The notes under the pieces were generated by a model. That model had not been told where the DNA came from and ran no database searches. It saw only the letters and a program-made list of their open reading frames with translations. From Bin55 sp965205545 (GTDB taxonomy: Bacteria > Pseudomonadota > Gammaproteobacteria > Pseudomonadales > Azotimanducaceae), in assembly GCA_965205545.1 (NCBI GenBank), contig OZ242170.1, forward strand, positions 1,178,001-1,242,000: 64,000 bases of DNA. The letters are read 5' to 3'. A program made the translations under genes and the position numbers. This document shows, piece by piece, positions 52,461-60,980 of this stretch (position 1 is the stretch's first letter; every line of letters begins with the position of its first letter).

Positions 52461-52490
52461 CTCTACTCTAATTCATACCATTCCTTTGCC

Positions 52491-53489
52491 GTGACAGCCC
52501 AAACTGACTCGCCAAGTCGGGAAACGACTTACATTGCCGCAGTTGCTGAAGCGGTCCGATCTATTCTCATAGAACAAGAAAACGCATTCGTCGCTGGTGA
52601 AGACGTAGCTGGTGCTGGAGGGGTCTTTGGTTCATTTCGCGGCCTGCTCGACGAATTCGGAGATCGCAGAATTGTGGACACGCCAATATCCGAGGAAGGC
52701 ATTGTGGGTTTGGGCGTCGGAGCGGCAGCGACCGGTTTGCGCCCCATCATCGACATCATGTTTATGGATTTCATGGGCGAGTGCATGGACGAAATTGCAA
52801 ACCAGATGGCAAAGATGCGGTACATGTTCGGTGGTTCGGCAACTCTTCCCATTACGGTCTTGACCATGTCGGGCGGTGGAATAAACATGGCTGCCCAGCA
52901 CTCCCAGAGTCTGGAGGCTTGGATTTGTCACCTGCCCGGTTTAAAGGTCGTGGCGCCTTCGACTCCTTACGACACAAAGGGACTAATAATCTCGGCAGCT
53001 CGCGACAATAATCCGGTATTTGTTGTGATGAACAAACTGTCCCTCCGCAACAGAGGACCAGTGCCCGAAGAGCCCTACGAGGTTCCAATTGGGAGCGCAA
53101 ATGTCGTACGGGAAGGCACCGATGTAACGGTGGTTACCTATAGCCGAATGGTTGGGGAGTCCCAGAAGGCGGCCGAAACGCTCGCGGGCGACGAAATCAG
53201 TGTCGAAGTCATCGATCTTCGTTCACTCCAGCCTCTCGACACCGAATCGATTCTTGAATCGGTCCGCAAGACCAATAGAGCAGTGGTTGTTCACGAAGCC
53301 GTGCGATTCGGTGGACTAGGAGGGGAAATCTCCTCCCAGATCCAGGAACAAGCTTTTGACTATCTCGATGCTCCTGTGACCAGGGTCGGTGCACCTTTTT
53401 CTCCAGTTCCCTTTAGTCCGGTGCTCGAACAAGCCTATCTTCCCAACGCAAACAAAATTGTGAACGAAGTACGCGAATTGTTTAGTTGA
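52491..53489 (+). CDS. acoB: 2-oxoacid/acetoin dehydrogenase E1 component, beta subunit
   Basis: The beta subunit completes the E1 tetramer. It starts with GTG at 52491, 30 bases after acoA. The 332 residues show VFGSFRGLLDEFGDRRIVDTPISE, GVGAAATGLRPIIDIMF, the transketolase-type core with GGSATLPITVL, and a C-terminal transketolase-C domain (VEVIDLRSLQPLDTESIL, VVVHEAVRFGGLGGEI). All the usual elements are present. The E1-alpha and beta pair with an E2 two genes on fits a complete, though E3-less, complex. Confidence 0.92.
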   Translation: MTAQTDSPSRETTYIAAVAEAVRSILIEQENAFVAGEDVAGAGGVFGSFRGLLDEFGDRRIVDTPISEEGIVGLGVGAAATGLRPIIDIMFMDFMGECMDEIANQMAKMRYMFGGSATLPITVLTMSGGGINMAAQHSQSLEAWICHLPGLKVVAPSTPYDTKGLIISAARDNNPVFVVMNKLSLRNRGPVPEEPYEVPIGSANVVREGTDVTVVTYSRMVGESQKAAETLAGDEISVEVIDLRSLQPLDTESILESVRKTNRAVVVHEAVRFGGLGGEISSQIQEQAFDYLDAPVTRVGAPFSPVPFSPVLEQAYLPNANKIVNEVRELFS

Positions 53490-53498
53490 GGTTAGAGT

Positions 53499-54500
53499 TT
53501 GCAAATTGGGATCATCGCCAATCCCAATGCGGGAAAGGACATCCGTCGATTGACTGCTGGGGCTTCCGTCAGCAGTACGGAGGAGAAAGTTGCGGTTGTA
53601 CGCCGGTTCTTGGCGGCACTGTGTTCGAACTGCCGTCCTGACATTCACTATCTTGACGACTCTGGTGGCATAGTTCGGTCCGCACTGAGGTCACTGGGAA
53701 TACAAGGTTACAAACTTGACGTTCAATCGGAGGGGATGTCGAGCGATTCAGAATGCGCAGCGTTCAAGCTCCGTGGGGTGGATCTTGTCGTTTCGCTTGG
53801 TGGCGACGGCACGAATCGTGCCATAGCCAAGGGTTGGCGAGACATTCCTCTTATCGCCTTGAGCACGGGAACTAACAACGCATGGACAAGCATGACTGAA
53901 TCGACTTCCGCAGGAATGGCCGCAAGCCATATAGCTAGGAAGGAACTGGATGAAGAGACGATTTCCGTGAAAAGCAAAATGGTCCATGTCTCTTTCGACG
54001 ACGATCGCACCGACAGTCTCGCGCTTGTTGACGTAGTGGGAACTCACGACAAATTCACTGGAGCAAGAGCAATAGTCGACCCAGAGCAATATGCCTTTGC
54101 TGTGGTGACTCAAGCAGACGCCGCGAAGATTGGCATGGTTGGTGTAGCTGGGTCTTGCTTGCAAATCAGAGCGGATGAGAAACTTGGTGCCGCTTTGACA
54201 TTCAATGTCGACAACGAGATGTTGCGAACTGTGAGGGCGGCAATCGCACCCGGACTCGTAGATGATGTCAGAATCGCTACCTGCGAACAGCTCCAATTGA
54301 ACCAGTGCAAATCGTTTTCCGGGCCACTAGTCTTGGCATTCGACGGTGAAAGAGAAGAGTATTTGACGCAGGATCAAACAGTCAATTGCGTTGTAAAGCA
54401 AGACGGTCCCAGGTTGTTCGACGTAAGCGCTACATTGAGAGAAGCATCTCGGTTGGGCTTGTTAAGCATCGACCAAGTTGAGGAGGTTTCCAATGCCTAA
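53499..54500 (+). CDS. acoX: AcoX-like NAD-kinase-fold protein
   Basis: AcoX proteins sit within acetoin operons and have the ATP-NAD kinase fold, but their role is not established to my knowledge. The start is TTG at 53499, nine bases after acoB. The 333 residues include IGIIANPNAGKDIRR at 3-17 and the nucleotide motif SLGGDGTNR at 99-107, followed by STGTNNAW, where NAD kinases have GTxNxLA. The last residues overlap the acoC start by eight bases. The gene position between E1-beta and E2 is the strongest reason for calling this operon aco-like. Confidence 0.85.
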   Translation: MQIGIIANPNAGKDIRRLTAGASVSSTEEKVAVVRRFLAALCSNCRPDIHYLDDSGGIVRSALRSLGIQGYKLDVQSEGMSSDSECAAFKLRGVDLVVSLGGDGTNRAIAKGWRDIPLIALSTGTNNAWTSMTESTSAGMAASHIARKELDEETISVKSKMVHVSFDDDRTDSLALVDVVGTHDKFTGARAIVDPEQYAFAVVTQADAAKIGMVGVAGSCLQIRADEKLGAALTFNVDNEMLRTVRAAIAPGLVDDVRIATCEQLQLNQCKSFSGPLVLAFDGEREEYLTQDQTVNCVVKQDGPRLFDVSATLREASRLGLLSIDQVEEVSNA

Positions 54501-55731
54501 GGAAATCTACTTGGTGAAGGTCGGCATGACGATGACTGAAGGCACAGTCGACGAATGGTATGTTCGCGACGGTGATCTTGTAGAGGAAGGGGCTCAACTC
54601 TATCGACTCGAAACCGAAAAAGTCAATATGGATGTCGACGCGGAGTCGAACGGAACAGTCAAGCACATTGTTCCAGCAGGAACGACCATGCACCCTGGGG
54701 ATGTCATCGGCTGGATTTACGCACAGGGAGAATCGATTCCTGAAGAGCTGCCCTCCGGAAGACCAAATCCAAATATCGATTTAGTCGACGCGGACGACGA
54801 CCAGGTGCCTGCCTCATCTGCAATGCGGGCAGAATCAGCCAAACGGTTTCAAAGCGCAACTAGAGAATCGCGACACGATTCCCCTGTCGGTTCGCGTCGT
54901 GTTGCATCCTCGCCTGCTGCGAGGCGTCTCGCGAAAGAGAGAGGTATCGATCTTGCATCAATAACTGGCACCGGACCACGCGGGCGCATAACCCTAGAAG
55001 ATGTCGAGTCTGTGAATACGACTGACGCACAATCAACTGACGAAGGGCTAGTTCCCCTGACGGGCCTACGAAGGGTTATCGCCCGTCGCATGACGGCTAG
55101 CCTACAAGGCTCGGCTCAGTTGACGATGAACATGCTGGTTGCAATGGACAACTGCATCGCACTCAGGTCGAGATTGAACGAAGAATGGGCTGCTGACGAT
55201 ATTCGAATCGCGTTCACGGACTTGATCATCGTCGCCGCCGCCAAAGCGTTAAATGCCCATCCCACTCTAAATGCCTACCTGCTAGACGAACACTTGCAAA
55301 TGCACGAGCAAGTAAACATGGGTATTGCCGTAGCTGTGCCCGAAGGTCTCATAGTTCCCGTAGTTCAAGATGTGAACTCAAAAGACCTCAAAGAAATCGC
55401 TCGGGAGTCTGCGGATCTTGCAGATCGTGCTCGCGGTGGCAGGTTAACTCTGCAAGACGTGGAAGGCGGAACATTCACCATATCGTCGCTTGGCATGTAC
55501 GGAGTCGACTCATTCACACCGATCATCAATCCACCACAATCGGGCATTTTGGGTGTTGGAGGCATCCGTAACGGAGTACGGTGGGAGGCTGATAGGCCAG
55601 TGAAAGAAAAGCTAATGAATCTGTCATTGACTTGGGATCATCGTGTGCTTGACGGTGCGCCAGCGGCTGAGTTCTTGGCCACAATTCGGGATTTACTCGA
55701 GCGCCCAGACGAGTGGACAGTCTCGAGCTAG
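54493..55731 (+). CDS. acoC: Dihydrolipoamide acetyltransferase (E2) component
   Basis: E2 carries the lipoyl arm and makes acyl-CoA. The ATG at 54493, directly after GAGGAGG, is preferred over an in-frame TTG at 54478. In 412 residues the lipoyl domain (1-80) has its lipoyl Lys43 in LETEKVNMD, an E3-binding domain follows (about 138-172, SSPAARRLAKERG and GTGPRGRITLEDV), and the catalytic domain ends in DHRVLDG at 382-388 with His383 and Asp387. The substrate may be pyruvate or acetoin; acoX upstream favours acetoin. No E3 gene is in the window. Confidence 0.91.
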   Translation: MPKEIYLVKVGMTMTEGTVDEWYVRDGDLVEEGAQLYRLETEKVNMDVDAESNGTVKHIVPAGTTMHPGDVIGWIYAQGESIPEELPSGRPNPNIDLVDADDDQVPASSAMRAESAKRFQSATRESRHDSPVGSRRVASSPAARRLAKERGIDLASITGTGPRGRITLEDVESVNTTDAQSTDEGLVPLTGLRRVIARRMTASLQGSAQLTMNMLVAMDNCIALRSRLNEEWAADDIRIAFTDLIIVAAAKALNAHPTLNAYLLDEHLQMHEQVNMGIAVAVPEGLIVPVVQDVNSKDLKEIARESADLADRARGGRLTLQDVEGGTFTISSLGMYGVDSFTPIINPPQSGILGVGGIRNGVRWEADRPVKEKLMNLSLTWDHRVLDGAPAAEFLATIRDLLERPDEWTVSS

Positions 55732-55995
55732 AGTCTCGCTTGCAAATGATTGCCCTCGATCTGTGAGCACACCTGCAAATTTCCCGCAACTGCAAAGAGC
55801 ATGTTCGATAGAACGCTAAGTAGAGTCTCTCACGGTACGATTTAGATTCAACCTCAAAATTCGAACGAATTAACATCCAATGAAACAGGTAACAGAGTCA
55901 GCAGAAACGAGCAGGGAAATGCCAGCATCCGAAGCTGAACGACTAGGAAAGCTGCCGCCGATCAACTCGTTAGGGTGATGGTTGCGTAGGCATTT

Positions 55996-56442
55996 GTGAA
56001 ACGATCAGGTGTCATTCTTGTAACCTTTGGTGCTGCAATAGGCATTGTCTGCGGAGTACTCGTCGTCCTAGCAGGTATCGGAGACTTGCGGTCGGGCAAA
56101 GCGCTTGGAGGGCAAGTGCTTTCCATAGGATCAAGCGCGATTGTGCTTTCGTTGGCGTTTCTTGCAATTCTTGCAACAAGAGCAAAGCATCACGCAAGAA
56201 ACTGTGGTGCTCTACTGATTGTTGCCTCACTAGTTATAGCCCTCTTAGGTTTCGCTGTCATTGTTGGCTTGGTGTTAGCTTTGCCTTCCATGCTTTCAGA
56301 GGACTACTCTGTGTTCACTGGAACAATCTTCCTTGTCAGTTGGTTTGTTTCCGTGTTTGTTGCGTTTGTCCTAATTGGAGGAGTCCTAATCAGAGTAGGT
56401 GCCGCCGATGCGGATAGGGCAGACTTACACGCCTATCGCTAG
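55996..56442 (+). CDS. Small four-helix membrane protein
   Basis: A 148-residue hydrophobic protein starting with GTG at 55996. Four transmembrane helices can be drawn (about 7-27, 41-60, 72-96 and 105-132), joined by short loops with a basic KHHAR stretch, and a polar C-terminus. I recognise no family. A second four-helix protein of similar size and outline lies nearby on the opposite strand (56606-57010), convergent with this one, and shares a GxxLxIGxSxxxL pattern in the second helix, so the two could be distant paralogues. Confidence 0.55.
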   Translation: MKRSGVILVTFGAAIGIVCGVLVVLAGIGDLRSGKALGGQVLSIGSSAIVLSLAFLAILATRAKHHARNCGALLIVASLVIALLGFAVIVGLVLALPSMLSEDYSVFTGTIFLVSWFVSVFVAFVLIGGVLIRVGAADADRADLHAYR

Positions 56443-56605
56443 TAGGAGCCCTTACCCATCGTATGGGTTGATCTCTGCTCGCAGTCTTGCTAAATGGCTC
56501 GAACGGAACTGGTTCAGTTAGTCGAATGTGCTTCGACTACCAGCAAACTGCAGCTACGGTAAGAGCAACAGACCTAGAGATACTTTCGGGTGGGTGATAA
56601 GAGCG

Positions 56606-57010
56606 CTAACTCGGAGTCACCCGAATAGTCCCGATTCCCACAAACAACGGAAGGATCAAAAGTGCACCAAAAGAGATTCCCGTAAGCGAGAGCAGCGCGC
56701 CGAAAAAGTAGTCTACCGAGTAGGCATACAAGCTTCCTATGACGGCTATCCCAACCAATGTGCAAATCCCAATTATCGAACAGCCGATCAACAACCAGCC
56801 TTGAGTCTTACCTCCCATCTTGTTACTCAGTGCAATGAGGACGATTATCGACCCTGCCACGAAGAGTTCGAGACAACCAATTGAAATCCCAATTAGTGCC
56901 AGTCCATCGCCATATCTAAGCTTAATTGCACCACCTGCCACGGAAAATACCCCAACAAAGATGGCGAATGCCGCGACACAAAGAAGCAGCGTGACTACGG
57001 TTGGTCTCAC
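56606..57010 (-). CDS. Small four-helix membrane protein, possible paralogue of its neighbour
   Basis: The 134-residue protein has four predicted transmembrane segments (about 7-27, 38-59, 71-92 and 103-126). GLALIGISIGCLELFVAGS and WLLIGCSIIGICTLVG resemble the corresponding helices of the protein at 55996-56442 in spacing rather than in exact residues. No family, motif or charged catalytic residue is recognised. The coding call rests on length and membrane pattern only. An inverted repeat lies about 130 bases upstream. Confidence 0.5.
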   Translation of the reverse strand: MRPTVVTLLLCVAAFAIFVGVFSVAGGAIKLRYGDGLALIGISIGCLELFVAGSIIVLIALSNKMGGKTQGWLLIGCSIIGICTLVGIAVIGSLYAYSVDYFFGALLSLTGISFGALLILPLFVGIGTIRVTPS

Positions 57011-57333
57011 TTCAACAGTCCAAGCACGGCTGTACTGCTGACGTCGCAGGCTTCACGAGTCTCACAACAACGAAGGTTCTCTTGGTACATTCACTCTTGA
57101 ATTGGCAGTAGAGGCCTGTCCTGTTGTGGTTCGTCGGCCCTGTTAATTCGAAGTGGCTCGAATTAATTTTCGCGCCGCCTTGTATGGATTAGTAAATAAA
57201 GTATGCCACCGTTTGTTGACCGGTGCTTAAGGCTAGTTCGCGTAGCTGCTTGTCTCGCATTTCACGCATGCCATCGTTCGCGAGGCAAGTTACCTGTAGA
57301 TTCCTCTATGCAGGAAGGTTGCGCCGTGTCGAG
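57011..57333. other. Non-coding stretch with an 8-8-8 inverted repeat
   Basis: No gene is seen here. At 57143-57166 there is a perfect inverted repeat (TTAATTCG, eight bases, CGAATTAA) followed by TTTT on the + strand. It is AT-rich, so as a terminator it would be weak; its place upstream of the membrane-protein gene also allows an operator. Confidence 0.4.
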
Positions 57334-58425
57334 CTAATGCGAAAGCCACGCATTGAATCGTTCGGTGAGTTCGTCTTCTCGCTCACTCCACCACTCCACG
57401 TCGTTCCACAAAAAGGTATTACTGTTTGCAGGTGCAGTTGGCAAATGTGGAAGCATGTCGACAGATTTGATGGCATGTTTTCCCACAAGTTCTAAACCCG
57501 ATTTTCTTACGGGTGCATAGGGAATGTAGCTAGCAAAACCAACCATTCCGTGTGTGCTGGTCGCGTGGGCAATGAATCTCTTTGCAATCTCGAGATTGGG
57601 TGATCCGGCTACTATCGCAAATGCATCGTAGTCTCGAACGTGCCCATCCCATATGATCTCGAATGGTTGGCCTTCCATTACTTGAGCATTGAAGATCCTC
57701 CCGTTCCACGCTGCAGTCATGACCACTTCTCCATCTGCAAGCAATTGTGGCGGCTGAGCCCCAGCCTCCCACCAAACGACGTGGTCCTTGATCGTATCGA
57801 GTTTACGGAAAGCTCTTGCCAATCCTTCCTCCGTAGACAGGACTTCGTAGACCTTATCGATACTCACGCCGTCTGCAATAAGAGCCCACTCGAGGTTGAC
57901 CGCTGGATTTCGTCTCAAACCTCTCCGTCCAGGGTACTTCGCAATATTGAATAGGTCTGAGACGGTGCTTGGAGCTTCTTCGTCGAATTGGCTAGAGTTG
58001 TAGACAAGCACAGTGGCCCAAACAAATGCTCCAATTCCACATTCTCCGATCATCCCCTCGAGGAAGTCTTCCCTCGCTGGAGTTCCATCTGGGGCGGGAG
58101 GTAACGCGATATCTGAAAGATCTTCGAACACCCCTTCGTCGCAGCCAACTCTGAGCGATGCACTCTCAACATCGATGACATCCCAGTGGACCGAGCCAGA
58201 ATCGACCTGTGAACGAACTTGGGCTAAGCCCCCTGTGTAGTCCTCAAACACTATGCCAATTCCTGTTTCCCGGATGAACGACTTGTGGTAACCCTCGGAT
58301 TGAGCCTTTGCCGCGGCTCCTCCCCATCCAACAACGGTTAGCGTCTCCTGCGCATCCACAAGACTAGTTGAACCCAAAAAGCAAATCAATGACGCACCAG
58401 CGCCCATTGCACTACAGAATCTCAC
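57334..58425 (-). CDS. Periplasmic polyamine-type ABC transporter substrate-binding protein
   Basis: The 363-residue protein has a signal peptide (hydrophobic core about 8-22, likely cleavage after VDA at 23-25). The mature part follows the PotD/PotF layout: TLTVVGWGGAAA, HWDVIDVESASL, NLEWALIADGV near the middle, and VMTAAWNGRIFNAQ with the hinge residues. The ligand would be a polyamine or related organic cation such as spermidine or putrescine, as inferred from family. No permease or ATPase genes flank it; both neighbours read away or are unrelated, so it is an orphan here. Confidence 0.83.
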   Translation of the reverse strand: MRFCSAMGAGASLICFLGSTSLVDAQETLTVVGWGGAAAKAQSEGYHKSFIRETGIGIVFEDYTGGLAQVRSQVDSGSVHWDVIDVESASLRVGCDEGVFEDLSDIALPPAPDGTPAREDFLEGMIGECGIGAFVWATVLVYNSSQFDEEAPSTVSDLFNIAKYPGRRGLRRNPAVNLEWALIADGVSIDKVYEVLSTEEGLARAFRKLDTIKDHVVWWEAGAQPPQLLADGEVVMTAAWNGRIFNAQVMEGQPFEIIWDGHVRDYDAFAIVAGSPNLEIAKRFIAHATSTHGMVGFASYIPYAPVRKSGLELVGKHAIKSVDMLPHLPTAPANSNTFLWNDVEWWSEREDELTERFNAWLSH

Positions 58426-58556
58426 TCTCGCTACCTGTCCTGAATTTCTGTCAGCTTAGCACGAGACCATAGCAGCACTGTCTAACCTGCGACAGAGCGA
58501 GCACTGATTTTTGCTTAGCCCAATTGACCGATCCAAAATTTGGAATGGCTTTGTTC

Positions 58557-58606
58557 TTGACATTGAACTCTTTTGTTGCTTACAATCTAAATAAGAATAA
58601 TTCTTA
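58557..58606 (+). promoter_or_regulatory. feoAB promoter with overlapping Fur box
   Basis: TTGACA at 58557-58562 and TACAAT at 58581-58586, 18 bases apart, form a near-consensus sigma-70 promoter. The expected start point near 58593 falls inside a perfect 7-1-7 inverted repeat, TAAGAAT-A-ATTCTTA, at 58592-58606, which matches the Fur box (TGATAATNATTATCA) in form. Fur bound there would block transcription when iron is plentiful. The promoter reads into feoA at 58627. Confidence 0.75.
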
Positions 58607-58626
58607 CTACGATTCTCAATTGCACG

Positions 58627-58860
58627 ATGAAGTCACTTCACGAACTTGTTTCTGGTCAAACCGCAACTATATTGGGCTACACCAAAGACAGCAAACATAC
58701 CAAACGGCTACGGAGCTTAGGTCTCGTTCCAGGGACCACCATCAAAGTGCAACGAGTCGCTCCTCTAGGCGACCCGCTCCAAGTGACTTTTAGAGGCTAC
58801 AGCCTCGGTCTACGAAGAACCGAAGTTGACTGCATTACCGTGAGGCCCAATGCCGTCTAA
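58627..58860 (+). CDS. feoA: Ferrous iron transport protein A
   Basis: FeoA is a small SH3-like cytoplasmic protein that supports FeoB. The 77 residues match the family: LHELVSGQTATILGY, RLRSLGLVPGTTIKVQRVAPLGDPLQV and the ending SLGLRRTEVDCITV. The start ATG at 58627 lies just downstream of the Fur-controlled promoter. The stop TAA is immediately followed by the feoB ATG, so both are translated from one message. Confidence 0.93.
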   Translation: MKSLHELVSGQTATILGYTKDSKHTKRLRSLGLVPGTTIKVQRVAPLGDPLQVTFRGYSLGLRRTEVDCITVRPNAV

Positions 58861-60954
58861 ATGACAACCCTTGCATTGGTGGGCAACCCCAACAGCGGCA
58901 AGTCCACACTCTTCAATGCATTAACCAAGAGCCACCAACGAATCGGCAATTGGCCGGGGGTTACAGTCGAGCGTACATCGGGTTGGTTCAACTACCGAGA
59001 CAAACGCATAGAGGTCATTGACCTACCTGGTCTCTATGACCTCGAACCACCTGACGCAGAGTTGGGACTGGACGAACGCATCGTACGGGATTTCATCCAG
59101 CAACATCAAGCCGATGTCTATGTAAACGTCGTAGATGCCACCAGCTTGGATCGCGGTCTCTTCCTGACCACGCAACTACGTGAGCTTGACATACCCGTGG
59201 TCGTGGTTCTTACGATGGTGGATGTCGCTCGTCGCAACAACGCAGAGATCAACGTCGAACACCTGATTGAGAAACTAGGGTGCCCGGTGATTCCCGTTAC
59301 AGCTAAGCGAAACAAAGGAATTGGTGATCTCTGCGCCGCTTTGTCTATAGCGCGTGAACCTCCAGCCGTTGTACATGGATCCGCGGCAGCGCGCTACGAA
59401 TTCGTGGACCACGTTGTGGCTAAGGCAGTCTCCCAATCCGAAGAAAAGGCTCGCCTTACGGATCTCATTGATCGTCTCGCTCTAAATCGCGTGATGGCGT
59501 TTCCGATTTTTCTTTGCGTCATGTATTTGATGTTCTTTGTGTCTATAAATGTCGGTTCCGCACTTATTGACTTCTTCGATCTTCTTGGAAGCGCACTCTT
59601 CGTCGAAGGACCGAGGCAGGTCTTGTCGGCGATTGGCACACCCTCATGGTTGACAGCGTTTGTTTGCGACGGCGTTGGTGGTGGAGTTCAACTCGTCGCA
59701 ACCTTCATTCCCGTCATTGGAATGTTGTTCCTTTTCTTGACTCTATTGGAAGACAGCGGCTACATGGGTCGCATTGCGTTCATCCTCGACAAGCCCATGC
59801 ACAAGCTTGGATTGCCAGGGAAAGCGTTTGTGCCCCTCATTGTTGGATTCGGCTGCAACATTCCCTCCGTCATGGGCATTAGAAGCCTCGACAATCGCCC
59901 TGACCGAGTCTTGACCACAATCATGGCCCCGTTCATGTCATGTGGCGCCCGACTTACCGTCTACGCGTTATTTGCCGCGGCATTTTTCCCTACTAACGGT
60001 CAAAACGTCGTTTTTGCGCTCTATCTACTCGGCATATTCGTTGCACTTGGCTCTGCATGGATTGTCCGCAAGCATCTAGTACCTCACACTTCACAATCGT
60101 TTGCCCATGAACTGCCTCGCTACCACTTGCCATCCCTACGTGGTTTGGTTACCCACACATGGCATCGATTGAAAGGATTTGTGCTTCGAGCGGGAAAAGC
60201 GATCGTCCTTGTTGTAATTGTCTTGAACATGGTCAGCACCATTGGCACGGACGGATCGGTCGGCAACGAAGACAAGGAGAACTCAGTGCTTTCCGCGATT
60301 GGACGCACAATTACCCCAGTCTTTCATCCAATGGGAATCGACAAGGAGAACTGGCCGGCTACCGTGGGCATATTCACGGGCTTTTTCGCTAAGGAAGTCG
60401 TTGTGGGTACATTGGATGCTCTGTACACAGCAGATTCAAGAGAAGATGAACCGTTCGACTTTACAGAGACCGTGACTTCAGCATTCACATCGGTTCCAGC
60501 AAACTTCTCCGAGTTAGGGGAGTCCTTGGCCGATCCGTTGGGGTTGAGAATCGAGGACACAACAAACGAAGAACAAGCTGCATCTAGCCATCAGGTGGAA
60601 GTGAATACCATCATGGCTATGAAAGCTCTATTTCACGGGCAACTTGGCGCGTTTAGCTATCTAGTATTCGTATTGCTCTACATGCCATGCGTCGCGACGA
60701 TAGGAGTAATCTACAAGGAGATTGGGGCGTTCTGGGCTACCTTTAGCGCGGGGTGGAGTCTTGTCATAGCTTATTCTGCGGCAGTTGTGTGCTATCAAGT
60801 TGGCATGCTCGGTACGCAGCCACTTCAATCATTGCTCACTCTAGGCATTACGATCGCTGCTACGTGCGTGGTCTTCACGTTGCTCATATTTTGGGGACGC
60901 AAGAAAGCCCCAAGTGAGGATCGCCTAATCCCCGTGTCTCAAGCGCATTCCTAA
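58861..60954 (+). CDS. feoB: Ferrous iron transport protein B
   Basis: FeoB is an inner-membrane ferrous iron transporter with an N-terminal G-protein domain. The G1 loop is GNPNSGKST at 8-16, and IDLPGLYDLEPPDAE carries the G3 DxxG, followed by helices of the GDI and the long membrane part with two gate motifs, VGFGCNIPSVMGIRSL and FFAKEVVVG. The 697 residues are shorter than E. coli FeoB (773) mainly in the C-terminal region, as in many bacteria. No feoC is seen. It converges on the third ankyrin gene. Confidence 0.95.
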   Translation: MTTLALVGNPNSGKSTLFNALTKSHQRIGNWPGVTVERTSGWFNYRDKRIEVIDLPGLYDLEPPDAELGLDERIVRDFIQQHQADVYVNVVDATSLDRGLFLTTQLRELDIPVVVVLTMVDVARRNNAEINVEHLIEKLGCPVIPVTAKRNKGIGDLCAALSIAREPPAVVHGSAAARYEFVDHVVAKAVSQSEEKARLTDLIDRLALNRVMAFPIFLCVMYLMFFVSINVGSALIDFFDLLGSALFVEGPRQVLSAIGTPSWLTAFVCDGVGGGVQLVATFIPVIGMLFLFLTLLEDSGYMGRIAFILDKPMHKLGLPGKAFVPLIVGFGCNIPSVMGIRSLDNRPDRVLTTIMAPFMSCGARLTVYALFAAAFFPTNGQNVVFALYLLGIFVALGSAWIVRKHLVPHTSQSFAHELPRYHLPSLRGLVTHTWHRLKGFVLRAGKAIVLVVIVLNMVSTIGTDGSVGNEDKENSVLSAIGRTITPVFHPMGIDKENWPATVGIFTGFFAKEVVVGTLDALYTADSREDEPFDFTETVTSAFTSVPANFSELGESLADPLGLRIEDTTNEEQAASSHQVEVNTIMAMKALFHGQLGAFSYLVFVLLYMPCVATIGVIYKEIGAFWATFSAGWSLVIAYSAAVVCYQVGMLGTQPLQSLLTLGITIAATCVVFTLLIFWGRKKAPSEDRLIPVSQAHS

Positions 60955-60961
60955 ACTGGCT

Positions 60962-60979
60962 GGCACTTCTATAGGTGCC
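60962..60979. terminator. Weak hairpin between feoB and the ankyrin gene
   Basis: GGCAC (60962-60966) and GTGCC (60975-60979) can pair with an eight-base loop, eight bases after the feoB stop and abutting the stop of the convergent ankyrin gene. There is no T-run, so this is a weak candidate. Confidence 0.3.
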
Positions 60980-60980
60980 T

